A stretch of DNA of 62,000 bases, from assembly GCF_964340395.1 (NCBI RefSeq), contig NC_135559.1:6741259-6803258 (forward strand). Reading direction: 5' to 3'. The position numbers were made by a program, and so were the translations under genes. The DNA comes from Glandiceps talaboti. Taxonomy: Eukaryota > Hemichordata > Enteropneusta > Spengelidae. Under the pieces are notes generated by a model that was not told the DNA's origin, searched no databases, and worked only from the letters and a program-made list of their open reading frames with translations. Shown here one piece after another: positions 1 to 41,735 of this stretch; the stretch's first letter is position 1, and every line of letters starts with the position of its first letter.

Positions 1-1479
1 ATGCAGAATAGTGTATTAACAAAGTTATCAACTTTTACAATCAAACTAAGCACTGTCAAATCGTACAAATGTATTCAGCTAACCACTTAGTTTCAAAACT
101 TTGAACTCAGAGATCTACGCTTTGCTTTGCCTACCTAACATTTCAATCCAAGTAATGACGTACGCACTTGGACAAATATCAACATTCAAAATCAATCCGC
201 AAAAACGCAACCAACAAGTTTAAAAAATTTGTCAAATTCGGAGATTAAGAATCTCTGTTATTCTTGTGAATAACATTGTTAACTCTTTAGTAAAACACAG
301 CAGGAATAGTTGGGAGTTATGTATAACAAAACAGACGAAATACCGTACAGTTCAAACAAGACACGTACACGCGTTTTTAATGTGAGCTCGCCATTCCAAT
401 TATTCTATTAGAATGATTGTGTATTTACACGACGTCCGCGTCGTGTTTGCAGAATGTTCACCACTTGGGAAAAAAGTATTCATAGTAGTGCCATTGTTTG
501 CAACCACTAACGGTAACGTGTCGCACTTATCATACAAATATACCTGTACTTTTAAGCGTCCGTTACTATAGTAACCAGGATATTAATAATGCCCCTACAA
601 AAAATTTTCCCTCGGGGTTTTTGGGTCAAACTTGGTCTCAGATTCAACGCCCAAAGGTTAAGGAAAACACTCATAATATTATGCAATCAGCTTGCATATC
701 ATAACCATTGGAAAGAAGGGGTTTTGAGACTAAAAATGCCTTCTAATTATAACACAAGACATTGCGGTATATTTATGAATAGCCAGAAACTCATAGCTAA
801 AACTCGTTATCACTCAAGAAATCAAAATGATGTCACGTAGCGATGATAATGTTGGGCTACGCTAATTCTGAATAGAAAACCATTCAAAGGGTTAATTTGG
901 GCATCGTTGGATCGATTCGGATATGTTCTTCACTTCGGACTTTTTCGGACCAATTCGGGTGGGGTCGGTCTCGTCTGGTTTTTTTTTTGTTTTTTTTTGT
1001 TTTTTTAAATATAGAGAGACTTATTGATTTCTGTTTGCATTCACTTATTATATTTTGATGTCTTGATTCGTTAAGATTAAGCTTCTCAAAATAATACAAG
1101 CAAGATTGAAAAAAAAAAGATATGTACAATTATCACAATATAGAGTACATTTCTTTCTATTCATTAATCCGCATACTGTGCGTTTGTGTATTTTTTCAGT
1201 AATGAGTACAAACATCGTGTAGCCTTTAAGCTTTAGATTGTCGACTTGTTTCTCTCCTCAGTGGGATTTTTCTAGAAGTTTGTGGACAGTTGGTCATATT
1301 AGCGATATAGTTGGGTCTTGAATAAATATTTCAGTACACTGTAGAACATTAGATGATCAATACACAGAGTTTTGCAAACTTTAATATCAATGACCAAATC
1401 TCGAAGAATGTAAATATGTATATGGCCTGACCTCTAACCTCTGGATGAACATATATAACATCTACTGATCATGAGGCAA

Positions 1480-1935
<456 letters not shown>

Positions 1936-2761
1936 TAATGATAAACGTTTTTTTCGGGTAACACGATTTCACACGCACACCGGCCGGCTGCACACCCTAG
2001 TACACGTACACACACTGTATATGAGTCACACTTGTGATAATAAACTAAAGCTAGTCTATCCTAACGGTCAGTGTCATCTTGAAATAAATACACCAGATAA
2101 TTACTAATCCTTCTCTTTGTTCTCTTTGTTGAAACCAATCTAAGACCTTTTAATCTCGAAATTCTGTCTTATTCTCGTTCGATGTAATTTCCCCTTCTAT
2201 TGTACGAATAGACGCACAAACTGTTTCAATCAGGTCCAATGAGATATTTTTCTCCTAGGGAATTTGGCATCATGTTATATTCGTTTGTTGCTCATACATG
2301 GCGTAACAGACCACACAAACTATAACGGTATAACAATAGGAATGATTGACTTGAATGGGTAATGATATTCAGCAACGGTCATTTGGACAAATCTGGGTTA
2401 AAGCCTTGCTTACATAAGACTAATTGTTTCGTAGCCCCTTCAGGGCCTAAATAAATATTTTAAATGGCAGTATATTGAAAGAGTAGGGCCATTCTTTGTG
2501 ATGTTTCGACAACCTGAGCTCACTTCACCATTTCATGTATATATAAACACGTTCTTTGACATCACAAATCAACAACGAATGTGTCAAAACTTCTAATGTT
2601 CAGCCAAGTTTTCAAAAATACACCAAGCTAAGGAAAAAGAATGTCATGTTGTTTGTACCGATTAGTCACATTGTTCAAAATTAGCTCATTTGATTGGTTG
2701 GTTGGTTGATTAATTAATTAATTAATTGCTTAATTAATGCTATTTGTGATCGAGTAATATT

Positions 2762-2775
2762 ACACATACATACAT

Positions 2776-2814
<39 letters not shown>

Positions 2815-2873
2815 CATACATACATACATACATACATACATACATACATACATACATACATACATACATACAT
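2762..2873. repeat. (CATA)n/(CA)n microsatellite
   Basis: Tetranucleotide CATA units interrupted by a CA run, ending about 70 bp before exon 2 of gene 1. It gives false Tyr-Val-Cys-Met reading frames on the opposite strand. Confidence 0.95.
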
Positions 2874-2944
2874 GATTTTAATGTTTTCGATATTGATATT
2901 TCTTTTAAATATAAGTAATACATGTCTACATTTTTTCTTCACAG

Positions 2945-7294
<4,350 letters not shown>

Positions 7295-7541
7295 TATCTC
7301 CGTCCAAACATGACGAGAAACGCAACCATTCATTTTTTAGACAAGTGTGGTCATGTAAAGAACTCTCAATTGACTTTAACACACGGAAGAATCACACACA
7401 AAAAACACGATATCCCATTTTTCCTTTGAACCTCTCAGCGTTCATGCATAGAAAGATGTAAAGAACACGTATGAGACTGATGAAAATTTTTGATTTTTTT
7501 TCCTTCTAATTCTAGTTAGTTATAATCTAAACACTTTAGGA

Positions 7542-7979
7542 AATAAATTCTTTGATAATAACAATAGAGTTGAAACAATTAATGACCATTTTCTTTTAAA
7601 AGATAACAAGACTTTTTTATCAAGTGCAAAAAAAAATCTTAAAATAGCTCGTTTTCTCGTTGATTGTAGTAATAATAGTTTTTATATTAATAATGGTAAT
7701 GTGGTTTGGTTAATTTCGACTAGGTATACGACTAAAATAATTTGAATATTTTATTTTTATTTTAATTATTAATTATTTAACCGTAATTAAATATTAGGGT
7801 ATACGTAGTGGCAGAGAATGGAGACCTTTTTTGCGTAATTCATAGAACATTACTTAGGTTTGAGTTTTTTGAATTGTATTGTTCTTTGCATCATTCATTA
7901 CCGTATGAGGGCGCACTTGTAGAAGTTCAAAAATCTACACGTCATGCTGAACATTCGAAATGTTTGTCTCTACAATAAA
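7542..7979 (+). terminator. Candidate polyadenylation signals of gene 1
   Basis: AATAAA occurs at 7542-7547 (248 bp after the stop) and at 7974-7979. Either could define the 3' end of the gene 1 transcript; sequence alone does not choose between them. Confidence 0.45.
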
Positions 7980-8029
7980 TTCTTCTCTCTCTTTTTTGAC
8001 AAATACATCATCGTATGTTTGTTTGTTTC

Positions 8030-8132
8030 ACGGAACAGAAACTGGTAAAAATCGTCAACACACAATTCCTGACCACAAAACTACCATACACCAATTAGGC
8101 TTGATTGTCCAGCTTCAGTCAGACTGAACGCC

Positions 8133-8174
<42 letters not shown>

Positions 8175-10030
8175 AAGAGAGAGAAAACTCAGTTGGTACA
8201 AATAGTGAAAAATAAACTCAGATAGCCATTAAAAATAGCTCAGAGAGACAGAGATATGGGGAATAACCGTCCAAATCATATTGAATCGGAACGGTAGCAC
8301 CGTACTGTTTATACATGTATAGCTCCCTCTACGATGGTAGTGATCGTGACGTCTCAGCACAAGATGACCAAGTGGTCCCTGGTGAAAAAAGATAGTTCTA
8401 GAACCACTTTCAGTACATTCAAAATTGAAATGACAGTTGCTCAAAGTGATGGTTATTAATTTGAAGCAGATATAATCAGCACTATGGACCCATCTCATCA
8501 ATGTCTGATACCAAACATAATATGTCGTGATGATGTCCTTCATCTTTACATAAGAAATATACAGTGTCAAAAATACTTGACATACTAGCCATACTTATGC
8601 AAATTCAGTGGGTTTGAATAACAGTATGAATAAATTAGTTAATAATTAACAGTGTTAGCAATTTTGCCGTATTTCGAACTCAAGGATGTAAAGTTAAAGC
8701 GTTGTGCTCAACCATGGTTCGAACCAAACAGCATCACTAGCTTTGTCAAGGTGTTATAGGGTATGTTGTGTAAGTCTAACCGAATTACAAATATTAATAA
8801 ATGCATATTTTTTTATTTCTGTTTGACAATTCTCCCCTCCCCCTGCCCGCCCCCAAAACCGTCAGTTTTCATGAACATGAATGTCAAGTTCAAGCAACCC
8901 CATCGGGCCTTCGGCCCTCGATATCAGTATGCGATTATAGTAGTATTGCGCCGGATCGGAGCGCGGCAGCGACTTAAGTTTAGATAAAACGTAGGGGAAA
9001 AAGGCGCAAGCGACTGTCGACAGTCTATCGAACTCTCTGTCTTTGAATTAGTTTTGGAAGAATGAAATATCGTCATTGTCGTTTGTATTGTCTTGTCTTG
9101 TATCGAGAATTCCCTTTCAATAGATTTAGCTGATGTCTACTTCTTTTGAAACACACAAAATTAAAATATTGCATAGATAAACGTGTTATGCAGGTGATAG
9201 GTTATTTAAAAAAATAAATAAAGTATGGTTTCTGTATTCAAAGTGCATGGATAGTTTTCACAAGGAAATGTTGATATGCCTCGGTTGATGAATTTAGCAT
9301 AGGTTTTAAATTGCATTCTTTAATGAGATGTGGCGTAACAATAAATTGAATTCCTGACCGCAAAACTACCATACACCAATCAGGCTTGATTGTCCAGCTT
9401 CAGTCAGACTGAACGCCTCCCTCGAGTCAAGTCTGGACAATAGGGTCGGGGTCGGTGTCGGGGTGGGGTGGGGGTGTTACTACAGGTTGGTGCCTATGTA
9501 AAAAGGGGTGAGGGTCAGATCTGAGTATTTATATGTGTTCTTTTAGTTTGATATCAAACATTACATACCGGTACGTTATCATATTGTCTAATATATAAAC
9601 GACTGTTTATCACTATCTTATTTATAACATGATACTCACAAGCCACATTTTTCTTCCCTGAAGCGAACAAAAATGACTATCGTTTTGGTGGGGTAGGTAG
9701 ATTTTACATTTTATCTTTTTATTATTTTTTTCGTATCTGAGTGTCTAGTTCAGGTAGTTATGTTTTCCATAGCGGTTGTTTTCAATATGGTCTCTGTGTT
9801 ATTGGTTTCTTCTCATCAGATGGGCAGCCATAACAGATTGGAAGAACAGTGTTATATTATCTTTTTAAGTTGAAGTCAGTTTCCGCATCCACTATTTCTC
9901 TAGAAGAGACTCCCATAATTTTTGCGATTTTTATTTTTATTCTCGAATATATAAATTATCGTTTAAGGTCGGCTGCAACAAACTAGGTGGGGTTGGGTAA
10001 CCGGAACCAAATAACATTTGTTTTGGCCTT
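8030..10030. other. Intergenic region between genes 1 and 2 with dispersed repeats
   Basis: No coding exon recognised. A GA microsatellite lies at 8131-8169. An 85-bp sequence (AATTCCTGACC.CAAAACTACC ... AGACTGAACGCC) occurs twice in direct orientation, at about 8060-8113 and 9350-9416, so it is a dispersed repeat. From about 9655 to 10030 there is a diverged, apparently 5'-degenerate copy of the TIR element found complete at 61405-61748 (shared GGGGTAGGTAGATTTT, TCCGCATCCACTATTTCTC, GTAACCGGAACCAAA, GGCCTTA). Confidence 0.7.
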
Positions 10031-10209
10031 ACCCACACACGAATTGTTATTCAAACCACATGATACATAACAAAACCCAGCGCATCAAAATATTGATTTT
10101 ATCATGAGTCAGTGGGATGTATCAATGAACATTAGAGTACCACACTCTCGGAGGAATACAATGTCATTATCATACAACAACGGCATGGTAATATGTATAA
10201 TTCGAATTC

Positions 10210-10504
10210 GGTCATTCACATACGTGAATATATATGCAAATTACGTTCAACTGCAATGCGTATTTTATTTTTACTTCACTGAGCATTAGTAAGATTACGT
10301 CGTCCCGCACCAAAACTATGTCCATTTATATGTTAATTTGCTGAGTCAACAGCGCCCATTTGATTGGATGTAGACACTACAACAGCCACCTATAGGCCAA
10401 CACACCCAACTCGTGTAGCTATAGTAGCCTAAGTTTACTATCAGTTCATTGCCACACCACTACACTCAAGTACATTGCTCTCTTCAACTCTACAAGCAGT
10501 AAAA
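10210..10504 (+). promoter_or_regulatory. Promoter and 5' leader of calmodulin gene 2
   Basis: Shared with genes 3 and 4. It contains GGTCATTCACATAC, then an octamer ATGCAAAT at 10234-10241 inside GAATATATATGCAAATT, then CAACTGCAATGCG. An ATTTATATG TATA-like block follows at 10324-10332. The leader CCACACCACTACAC..GAG/AAG..ACATT.CT..CTTCAACTC.ACAAGCA runs to the ATG. The order and spacing to the ATG are nearly the same in all three genes (octamer 264, 237 and 248 bp upstream). This conservation against diverged surroundings marks it as functional; the start site itself is not determined. Confidence 0.75.
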
Positions 10505-20033
<9,529 letters not shown>

Positions 20034-20158
20034 AGACTCTGGAATATCATTCATTTTGATGCATATTTTTTTCTTCATATTTTGATAATCAGATTGTAGT
20101 GTGAACTAGGATCTTGAAACCGAAATTTGATATAGATTTGGATAAAGTTGTACCTTAT

Positions 20159-20273
20159 AATAAATACGTCACTTGTATTTTTACGATTTGTTCTCAGGTC
20201 GCAATGAAGTTCAAATAAGTTAGTTTGTCCGATGTAATATTTGTTTACATTTCACCTACATCTTTGTAATAAA
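20159..20273 (+). terminator. Polyadenylation signals of gene 2
   Basis: AATAAA occurs at 20159-20164 and 20268-20273. The 3' UTR from the stop to about 20310 is closely similar to the 3' UTRs of genes 3 and 4. The downstream AATAAA is kept in all three genes; the upstream one is mutated in genes 3 and 4. Confidence 0.75.
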
Positions 20274-20326
20274 TTGGACTTTCATTTATATGAACACTTG
20301 TTTGCAGTCTTCTCTTTGAGAGAGAT

Positions 20327-20329
<3 letters not shown>

Positions 20330-20381
<52 letters not shown>

Positions 20382-20440
20382 GACATAGAGAGAGGGAGAG
20401 GAGAAGGGGTAGAGAGAGGGAGAGGAAAAGGGAGAGAGAG
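20330..20440. repeat. (CAGA)n/(GA)n microsatellite
   Basis: About 50 bp of CAGA units followed by GA-rich sequence just after the gene 2 polyadenylation region. Confidence 0.95.
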
Positions 20441-22736
20441 ATGTATTGGCGTTGTACTGTAAAAAAGGAGTAGTTAATTTTACGTTGATACATTTTGACA
20501 CTTTCAATGATTTTGGAGTCTCTTAGTGGTACCGTTTGCATCCCGTGAAACCCAAAGGCATTGTTTTGGCGCTTCTGGTTCAAGGATCAATTTCACTTCG
20601 AGTCCGGTGCTGTAGTAAACTTGAAGCTTAACGGTGTAGAGGAAATGATAAACGATGCAGCTGCTAATCAAAGTTTGTCCTGTATATTCATAACAGTGGA
20701 AAATCAATTAACCACTAAAAAATAAAACATGTATCCAATTGTAAATTTGAAAACCAAAACATGATTGAGAAGTGGGCGGAAAACAAACTGAATAAAAGAA
20801 AGTTGATTGGCACTAGACAGAACATTCTGAATAACCAATGACAATCTAGCCGTAGGGGGCGCCAAACTTAAGCAATCGGTCACGCCTAAATCCAAATAGA
20901 AATTGGTTTCATTACCTACTTGTATACCTTCAACAGATTACCCTAGATATTGCCAGATTTCTAGAATTTGTATATATTTTTCACAGTTGCAGAAATAGGG
21001 GTAAACGCTGCAATATAAATAAGCTGAGATCAGAGACTATAAATTCAATGTTTTACTTTCACAATCGACAATTGTCCTTATTTCTAATGCCCTTGTTTGA
21101 AAATAACTTGGCCATTAGATGTGATGGACGTATCTACAATATTACGTGACAATCATTGGAACTAGACACAGAAATGATGGTAACCACTATACCATCCACC
21201 ACTATGACCATCACATAAGTATAGATATCAAATGTTTATGTGGTTATTGGTAGGGAGAAAATATAAAGGAGCTCATGAGAGTCATCAAGTCATCTGTGTA
21301 AATAGTAAGTGTAAAAAATACTGATAACTAGAATGCACACAGTAATACTACATTGTATGACCATTTTTAGATGCATTGCATAAGAGCATTCGATTTGATG
21401 GCGTTAATGCATGTCATGATCTCCCTTGTTTATGTCTGTTACTTTAGTGAATGTTTGAGTTCTACGATGCCATCTATTTTCTCAAAAATACTAGGAATTA
21501 CTGAGCGGTTTAGGGGCATCTAACCCGACGAAAACAAATAATTTGGGAGGTATCCCTTACGACTGATGAGCAACACGAAACAGGTGTAATCACTTTATGT
21601 AATCGAAACCGACATGAATTCAAGGCTGTATCGTGAGAGCTTTCATCATGATCACGTTATAAAACTATCGGCGTAATTACACATTTTTAATGGGGCACAT
21701 CGATATACTACATAATACATGTGTATATCGAAAATACAAACAACGTTTAGCAGAATCCTAAATATCCTGAATATCTTTACTATTACCAAATTATTTTCCC
21801 TTGGACTAGTTAAAGTGGTCATATGGATGAGGATTGGGTATTTATTTGGGATATGTAATTTATGAAAAAGTTTTATCTTGGCGTTCTACTTGAAAAATCA
21901 ATGTGAAATAACATATAAGTCATTGTTTGCAGACCAACAAATTGCAAAACATCAATAGCTGTGTAAAATCTTTGTTATTGTGCGTACAATAACAAACTTT
22001 TTACACATTTGTTTAGCTTTTTATGGTATTTTGAGTTACAAACACAGATTTGTTGTATATTGTTTCACAGTTATTTTTCAAGTAGGACATCATGATAAAA
22101 TTGTTTTATAAAATAAAAATCCAAAATAAATATCAAACCATTATCTATATGGCCACTTATCATATCATCCTCAGTTACAAATCAATCTTTCCATAGGAAT
22201 TGTTCCTAGCAATTTTGTGTACAGATACACGTGCACAAATTCTACAGAATTCCATTGAGGTTGGGACTACATGACAGGGGGCTATGTTGCATGTTCGCTA
22301 TCGTGTCGTGGTGGAACTATCGTGGCTTTTCCTTTCAGTACACAGTCTATTTGGCGTCACACAGGCTTGCCAGTACTTCATCATTTATATAACCTGTGGT
22401 GTGGACTTTTTGAATACAGGCCATATTGATCACACCTTACTAAATTACTAATTTCTAGTTTACAGACTATCGATACCCCTAACGACCATGATCTAACACA
22501 AATACAACTAGAATATTACCCCTGTCGGGGCACCCTCACGCATCGCCAATTCAGTTTGGAGCAGACCGTTGAGGACAGAACGATAAGACGTATATTACGG
22601 CATACTTTATTCATTTTGGGCGAAAGAACGTAATGTATTGTGTGTGTACTAAAGGTAATCCATCAAATGTAAACTATAATCTATTGAACTGTGAATAAGC
22701 TTACAGTCTATAGGGTGAGTATATGTAGGTTATCGA
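20440..22736. other. Spacer between convergent genes 2 and 3
   Basis: No coding exon recognised. Contains the second copy of the dispersed 190-bp repeat (about 21966-22165) and a CTCF-like sequence CCGTAGGGGGCGCC near 20850. The stretch is otherwise single-copy in this window. Confidence 0.6.
21966..22165. repeat. Dispersed ~190-bp repeat, copy 2
   Basis: Direct counterpart of 18312-18500. It shares TTGTTATTGTGCGTACAATA, TTGAGTTACAAAC, TATTGTTTC, TTTTTCAAGTAGGA and the terminal TAAAATAAAAATCCAAAATA. The central palindrome has one mismatch here. Confidence 0.75.
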
Positions 22737-22796
22737 TATCTAGATTCAGGTTTGGACGGCTAGCCCGAGGTGTCAATATAACGCTTGTCCTTTTGC

Positions 22797-22893
22797 AACA
22801 AAACAAAACAAAACAAAACAAAACAAAACAAAACAAAACAAAACAAAACAAAACAAAACAAAACAAAACAAAACAAAACAAAACAAAACAAAA
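22797..22893. repeat. (AAAAC)n microsatellite
   Basis: About 19 copies of AAAAC. Unit B has only TTTTGTAAACAAAATGAACAC at the matching position, so the expansion happened in unit A after duplication, or was lost from unit B. Confidence 0.95.
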
Positions 22894-23755
22894 ACACTTT
22901 CGCACTGAACGCTTTCAAATTGGAAGGTGATGTATATATATATTTCAAACAAACATAATTATGCATTTGATATTTTGAGAAAGTGTGTAGACTTGAAATA
23001 ATTCAGACACTCATTTCTTGTTTCATTTATTTGACAGTGTACCGTGTCCTCGCCTTCCAACAGAAAAGTAACACTCATATATGAAAAGTTGTTCATATAA
23101 CTTTAGAATAGGCTAACACAAAGTAAGGGACATGACTTAAAGAACAATGGAAGGGGTGGTGTTTTTCAGAATCCAGTGCGTGAAAAGACAGACCTTTCCC
23201 ACAAGACCTTGCACAGTCTGTCATTGGTATATCTGTGATCAACAGATCATAGTGATCCTCCCCAAACACATTCATGAAAAGTGACAACTCTCCGCCAAAA
23301 CACTACCCCTCCCCCAAACAAGTAAGAGGACTGGGAGTGGTAAGATACGATTGTCAATTTACCATTTGACGTAGCCAAAATTCGTTATTTTTGTCATATT
23401 TTCCTCAAACTGCACATGATAGTGAATGTCACCAATAGCGAGGTACATTTGTATTAACTTTAACCACCGACAATAAACATGTGTTAGTTGTCTGTGCTTT
23501 ATAACATGTCGTGATCATAACAAACAGCGCCATCTATCACTGTGACAGTAAACCAGACTGTACTGACAGGTTGCCGTCGAAAGCTCTCAACTTATCAAAT
23601 TATGTTGTGTGTATTGGTTCAATTTCCAATTCTCGTGTCTTGTTATAGTTTATAGTACTTACGACTAAAGAAATTCCAACTTAAATATAATACTGCAACT
23701 TTTACTCAAATGATACTAATGAGACAAACAAGTGTATATATAAATGAAAATCCAA

Positions 23756-23761
23756 TTTATT
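23756..23761 (-). terminator. Polyadenylation signal of gene 3
   Basis: TTTATT on the plus strand (AATAAA on the minus strand), 240 bp after the stop, at the same place as the downstream signal of gene 2 and the signal of gene 4. Confidence 0.7.
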
Positions 23762-24001
23762 GCAAAAAATAAAAGATGTAGGTGAAATATAAACAAATTT
23801 TACACCGGACAAACTTACTTATTTGAACTTCATTGTGACCAGTGTAAAAGTCATAACAATACAAGTGACGTATTATAAGGTGCAAATTTTAGCCAAACTA
23901 TACAAAATGTTAATTTCAAGATCCTAGTTTACACTACAATCTGATTGTCAAAATTTGGAGGGAAAAATATGCATCAAAAATGAAGGGATATTTCAGAGTC
24001 T

Positions 24002-29315
<5,314 letters not shown>

Positions 29316-29590
29316 TTTAATTGCTTGTGGAGTTGAAGACAGTAATGTGCTCGTGTGTAGTGGTGTGGTAATCAGTACAATGAACTTATAGGTACGGGCT
29401 GCTATAGCTAGGAGGGTCGATGTATAGCTACATGAAATGTAGCATTGGGTCGTCTTGGTACAGTGTCTACCAATTTAGCATATAAATAGATATGGGTTTG
29501 GTGTGGGACGATGGACACTGCAGGAAACGATGCGCATTGCAGTTAAAATCAATTTGCATATATATTCAAGTATGTGAATGACCGAATGTT
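29316..29590 (-). promoter_or_regulatory. Promoter and 5' leader of calmodulin gene 3
   Basis: Minus-strand order: TCGGTCATTCACATAC, octamer ATGCAAAT (plus-strand ATTTGCAT at 29552-29559), AACTGCAATGCGCATCG, ATTTATATG (29487-29479), GACGACCCAATGCTACAT, AGCTATAGCAGCC, then the shared leader CCACACCACTACACACGAGC to ATG. It is nearly identical to the gene 4 promoter and clearly related to that of gene 2. Confidence 0.75.
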
Positions 29591-30289
29591 CTGACCGAAT
29601 ACTAGAAGATATTACCATACCGTTGTTTTATGATAGCATAGTAATGACGTTGCTACATTGGATGTAGTTTTAACGACACTCCAGTTTGTAGAGTTGTGTG
29701 CTAACCCCTGAAGTGTGGTATTCAGTGTTCATTCATAGATTCCGCGGAGCCAGACCCAATATTATTCCGTGCATGGGGTGAACTCAGAATGAACTTCAAC
29801 GTTTGATGTGCTAGGGTTTGGTTATGTGTGGCTTGAACAACATGTACAGGTCATCGCGGAGCTTTATTGTAGGTCTCTGATCAAGGGATTGTTGTCAACA
29901 AGAGTTGCATATCTTAGCTATTACGACAAATGCCACAGCCGTGAGTTCATTCAAAAATAAATCACACCTAGAACCAGAAATGAATTTGGAATTTTCAGCT
30001 ATATTGACTTTTTTTAAAACAATGGGCGAAATTTCGTTTTAAAAATAACACATTGGCAATAGAGTCGGGACATAAACTAACAAAACCGATTCGACTATTA
30101 TAAGTATAATTTGGATCGTATGTGAGAGAAGTTGAAGAGCAAGACGATGAAACGGTTTTGGAAAATTAAACCCATTTTTATTTTTTTTACCAGCTTATCA
30201 AACTGGTAGTGATTTTACTACGTATCCAGAAAAATAGTAACCTTGCTACGTCACCAATTCCACGTGTCGTATCACAAATATATTATTCA

Positions 30290-30342
30290 GTGTAATCATA
30301 GACAGTAGAGGGAGGTCTCCCTCTACTGTCTATGGTGTAATC
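30290..30342. mobile_element. Micro-palindrome insertion, 37 bp, with 8-bp duplication GTGTAATC and a known empty site
   Basis: GTGTAATC at 30290-30297 and 30335-30342 brackets a hairpin with 17-18-bp perfect arms (CATAGACAGTAGAGGGAG / CTCCCTCTACTGTCTATG) and a 2-bp loop. The orthologous place in unit B reads TTCAGTGTAATCACGC with a single GTGTAATC (42403-42410), so the hairpin plus one target copy is an insertion made after the duplication. Confidence 0.85.
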
Positions 30343-31540
30343 ACGCTACACTCACAATTGAGAATACTGGAGGAAAATTCGCATTAATTTGCTACTGTAT
30401 GGCAACCGAGAATGCTCTGACAAATACAATCGCAAAGATTACGGAATTGATCGAAAATTGAGACTGAAATGGATCAAAGATGAAATCAAATGAAACCGAA
30501 ACAGTATGCAAGTGTGAAAAAGTCATCCTTAACATTTGCCATGGTTGACATGTTGCAGTAGTGGACTCAAAGTCTCGAAGATCAAAAACACATGGACAGA
30601 TCGAAGTTGTTATCTAGATTTTATATATATTATATATACTATAACGCTTGTCGTTTTGTAAACAAAATGAACACTTTTGCTCTGAATCGAACGCCTTCGG
30701 ATTGGAAGGTGATGTCTATATATTTCAAGGAAACATAATTATGCGTTTATTTGATATTTTGGGAAAATATGGAAGAACTTTTGGCAACTTCAGGTGTGTA
30801 GGCTTGAAAGAATTCAGACACTCAATTGTTGTTTCATTTATTTGACAGTGTACCATGTCCTCGCCTTCCAACAGAAAAATGACACTCATATAATGAAAAG
30901 TTGTTCACACAACTTTAGAATAGGTTACCACAAAGTAAGGGGTTTGACTTAAATGACAATGGGAGGGGTGGTGTTTTTTCAGAATCCAGTGCTTGAAGAG
31001 ATAAACCATTTCCCACAAGACCTTGCACAGTATTGACTGACCCTCTCCTCCGTCTGTCGTTGGTATATCTGTGATCAACAGAACATAGTGATCCTCCCCA
31101 AACACATGCATGAAAAGTGACAACCCTTCACCAAAACACTACCCCTCCCCCAACAAGTAAGGGGACTGGGAGTGGTGGTAAGGTGAGATTGTGAATTGAC
31201 CATTTGACGTCGCCAAAATTCGTTATTTTTGTCATATTTTCCTCAAACAGCACTTGACATTGAATGTCACCATAATAGCGAGGCATTAATTTTAACATGT
31301 CGTGATCATAACAAACAGCGCCATCTATCACAGTAAACCAGACTGCACTGACAGGTTGCCGTCGAAAGATCTCAACTTATCAAATTATGTTGTGTGTATT
31401 GGTTCAATTTCCAATTCTTATGTCTTGCTATAGTTTATAGTACTTACGACTAAAGAAATTCCAACTTAAATATAATACTGCAACTTTTAAACAAATGATA
31501 CAAATGAGACAAACAAGTGTTCATATAAATGAAAGTCCAA

Positions 31541-31546
31541 TTTATT
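31541..31546 (-). terminator. Polyadenylation signal of gene 4
   Basis: TTTATT on the plus strand (AATAAA on the minus strand), 250 bp after the stop and aligned with the signals of genes 2 and 3. Confidence 0.7.
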
Positions 31547-31795
31547 GCAAAAAAAAAAGATGTAGGTGAAATGTAAACAAATTTTACACCGGATTAACTC
31601 ACTTATTTGAACTTCATTGTGACCTGTGTAAAAGTCATAACAATACAAGTGACGCATTATAAGGTGCAAATTTTATCCAAACTATACAAAATTTCAATTT
31701 CAAGATCCTAGTTTACACTACAATCTGATTATCAAAATTTGAGAAGAAAAACATACATAAAAAATGAAGGAATATCTCAAAGTCTTTACTTAGAG

Positions 31796-41451
<9,656 letters not shown>

Positions 41452-41735
41452 TTTTATTGCTGGTGGAGTTGAAGACAGCGATGTGCTCGTGTGTTGTGGT
41501 GTGGTAATCAGTGGAATAAACTGATAGTACGGGCTGCTATAGCTAGGAGGGTCGATGTATCGCTACATAAAATGTAGCATTGGGTCGTCTTGGTCTATAA
41601 AGGTGTACAGTGTCTACCAGTTTAGCATATAAATAGATATGGGTTTGGTGTGGGACGATGAGCACTGTAGGAAACGATGCGCATTGCAGTTAAAGTTAAT
41701 TTGCATATATATTCAAGTATGTGAATGACCGAATG
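41452..41735 (-). promoter_or_regulatory. Promoter and 5' leader of calmodulin gene 4
   Basis: Same block order as gene 3: TCGGTCATTCACATAC, octamer ATGCAAAT (plus-strand ATTTGCAT at 41699-41706), CTGCAATGCGCATCG, ATTTATATG (41634-41626), leader CCACACCACAACACACGAGC to the ATG. It has a short extra segment with TATAAAG-like sequence (plus strand CTATAAAGGTGTACAG, about 41595-41610) that gene 3 lacks. Confidence 0.75.

Noticed and set aside
2440-2480. ATGGCA near 2465 as the exon 1 start of gene 1
   Set aside because: No donor follows the ATG and nothing of the shared calmodulin leader precedes it.
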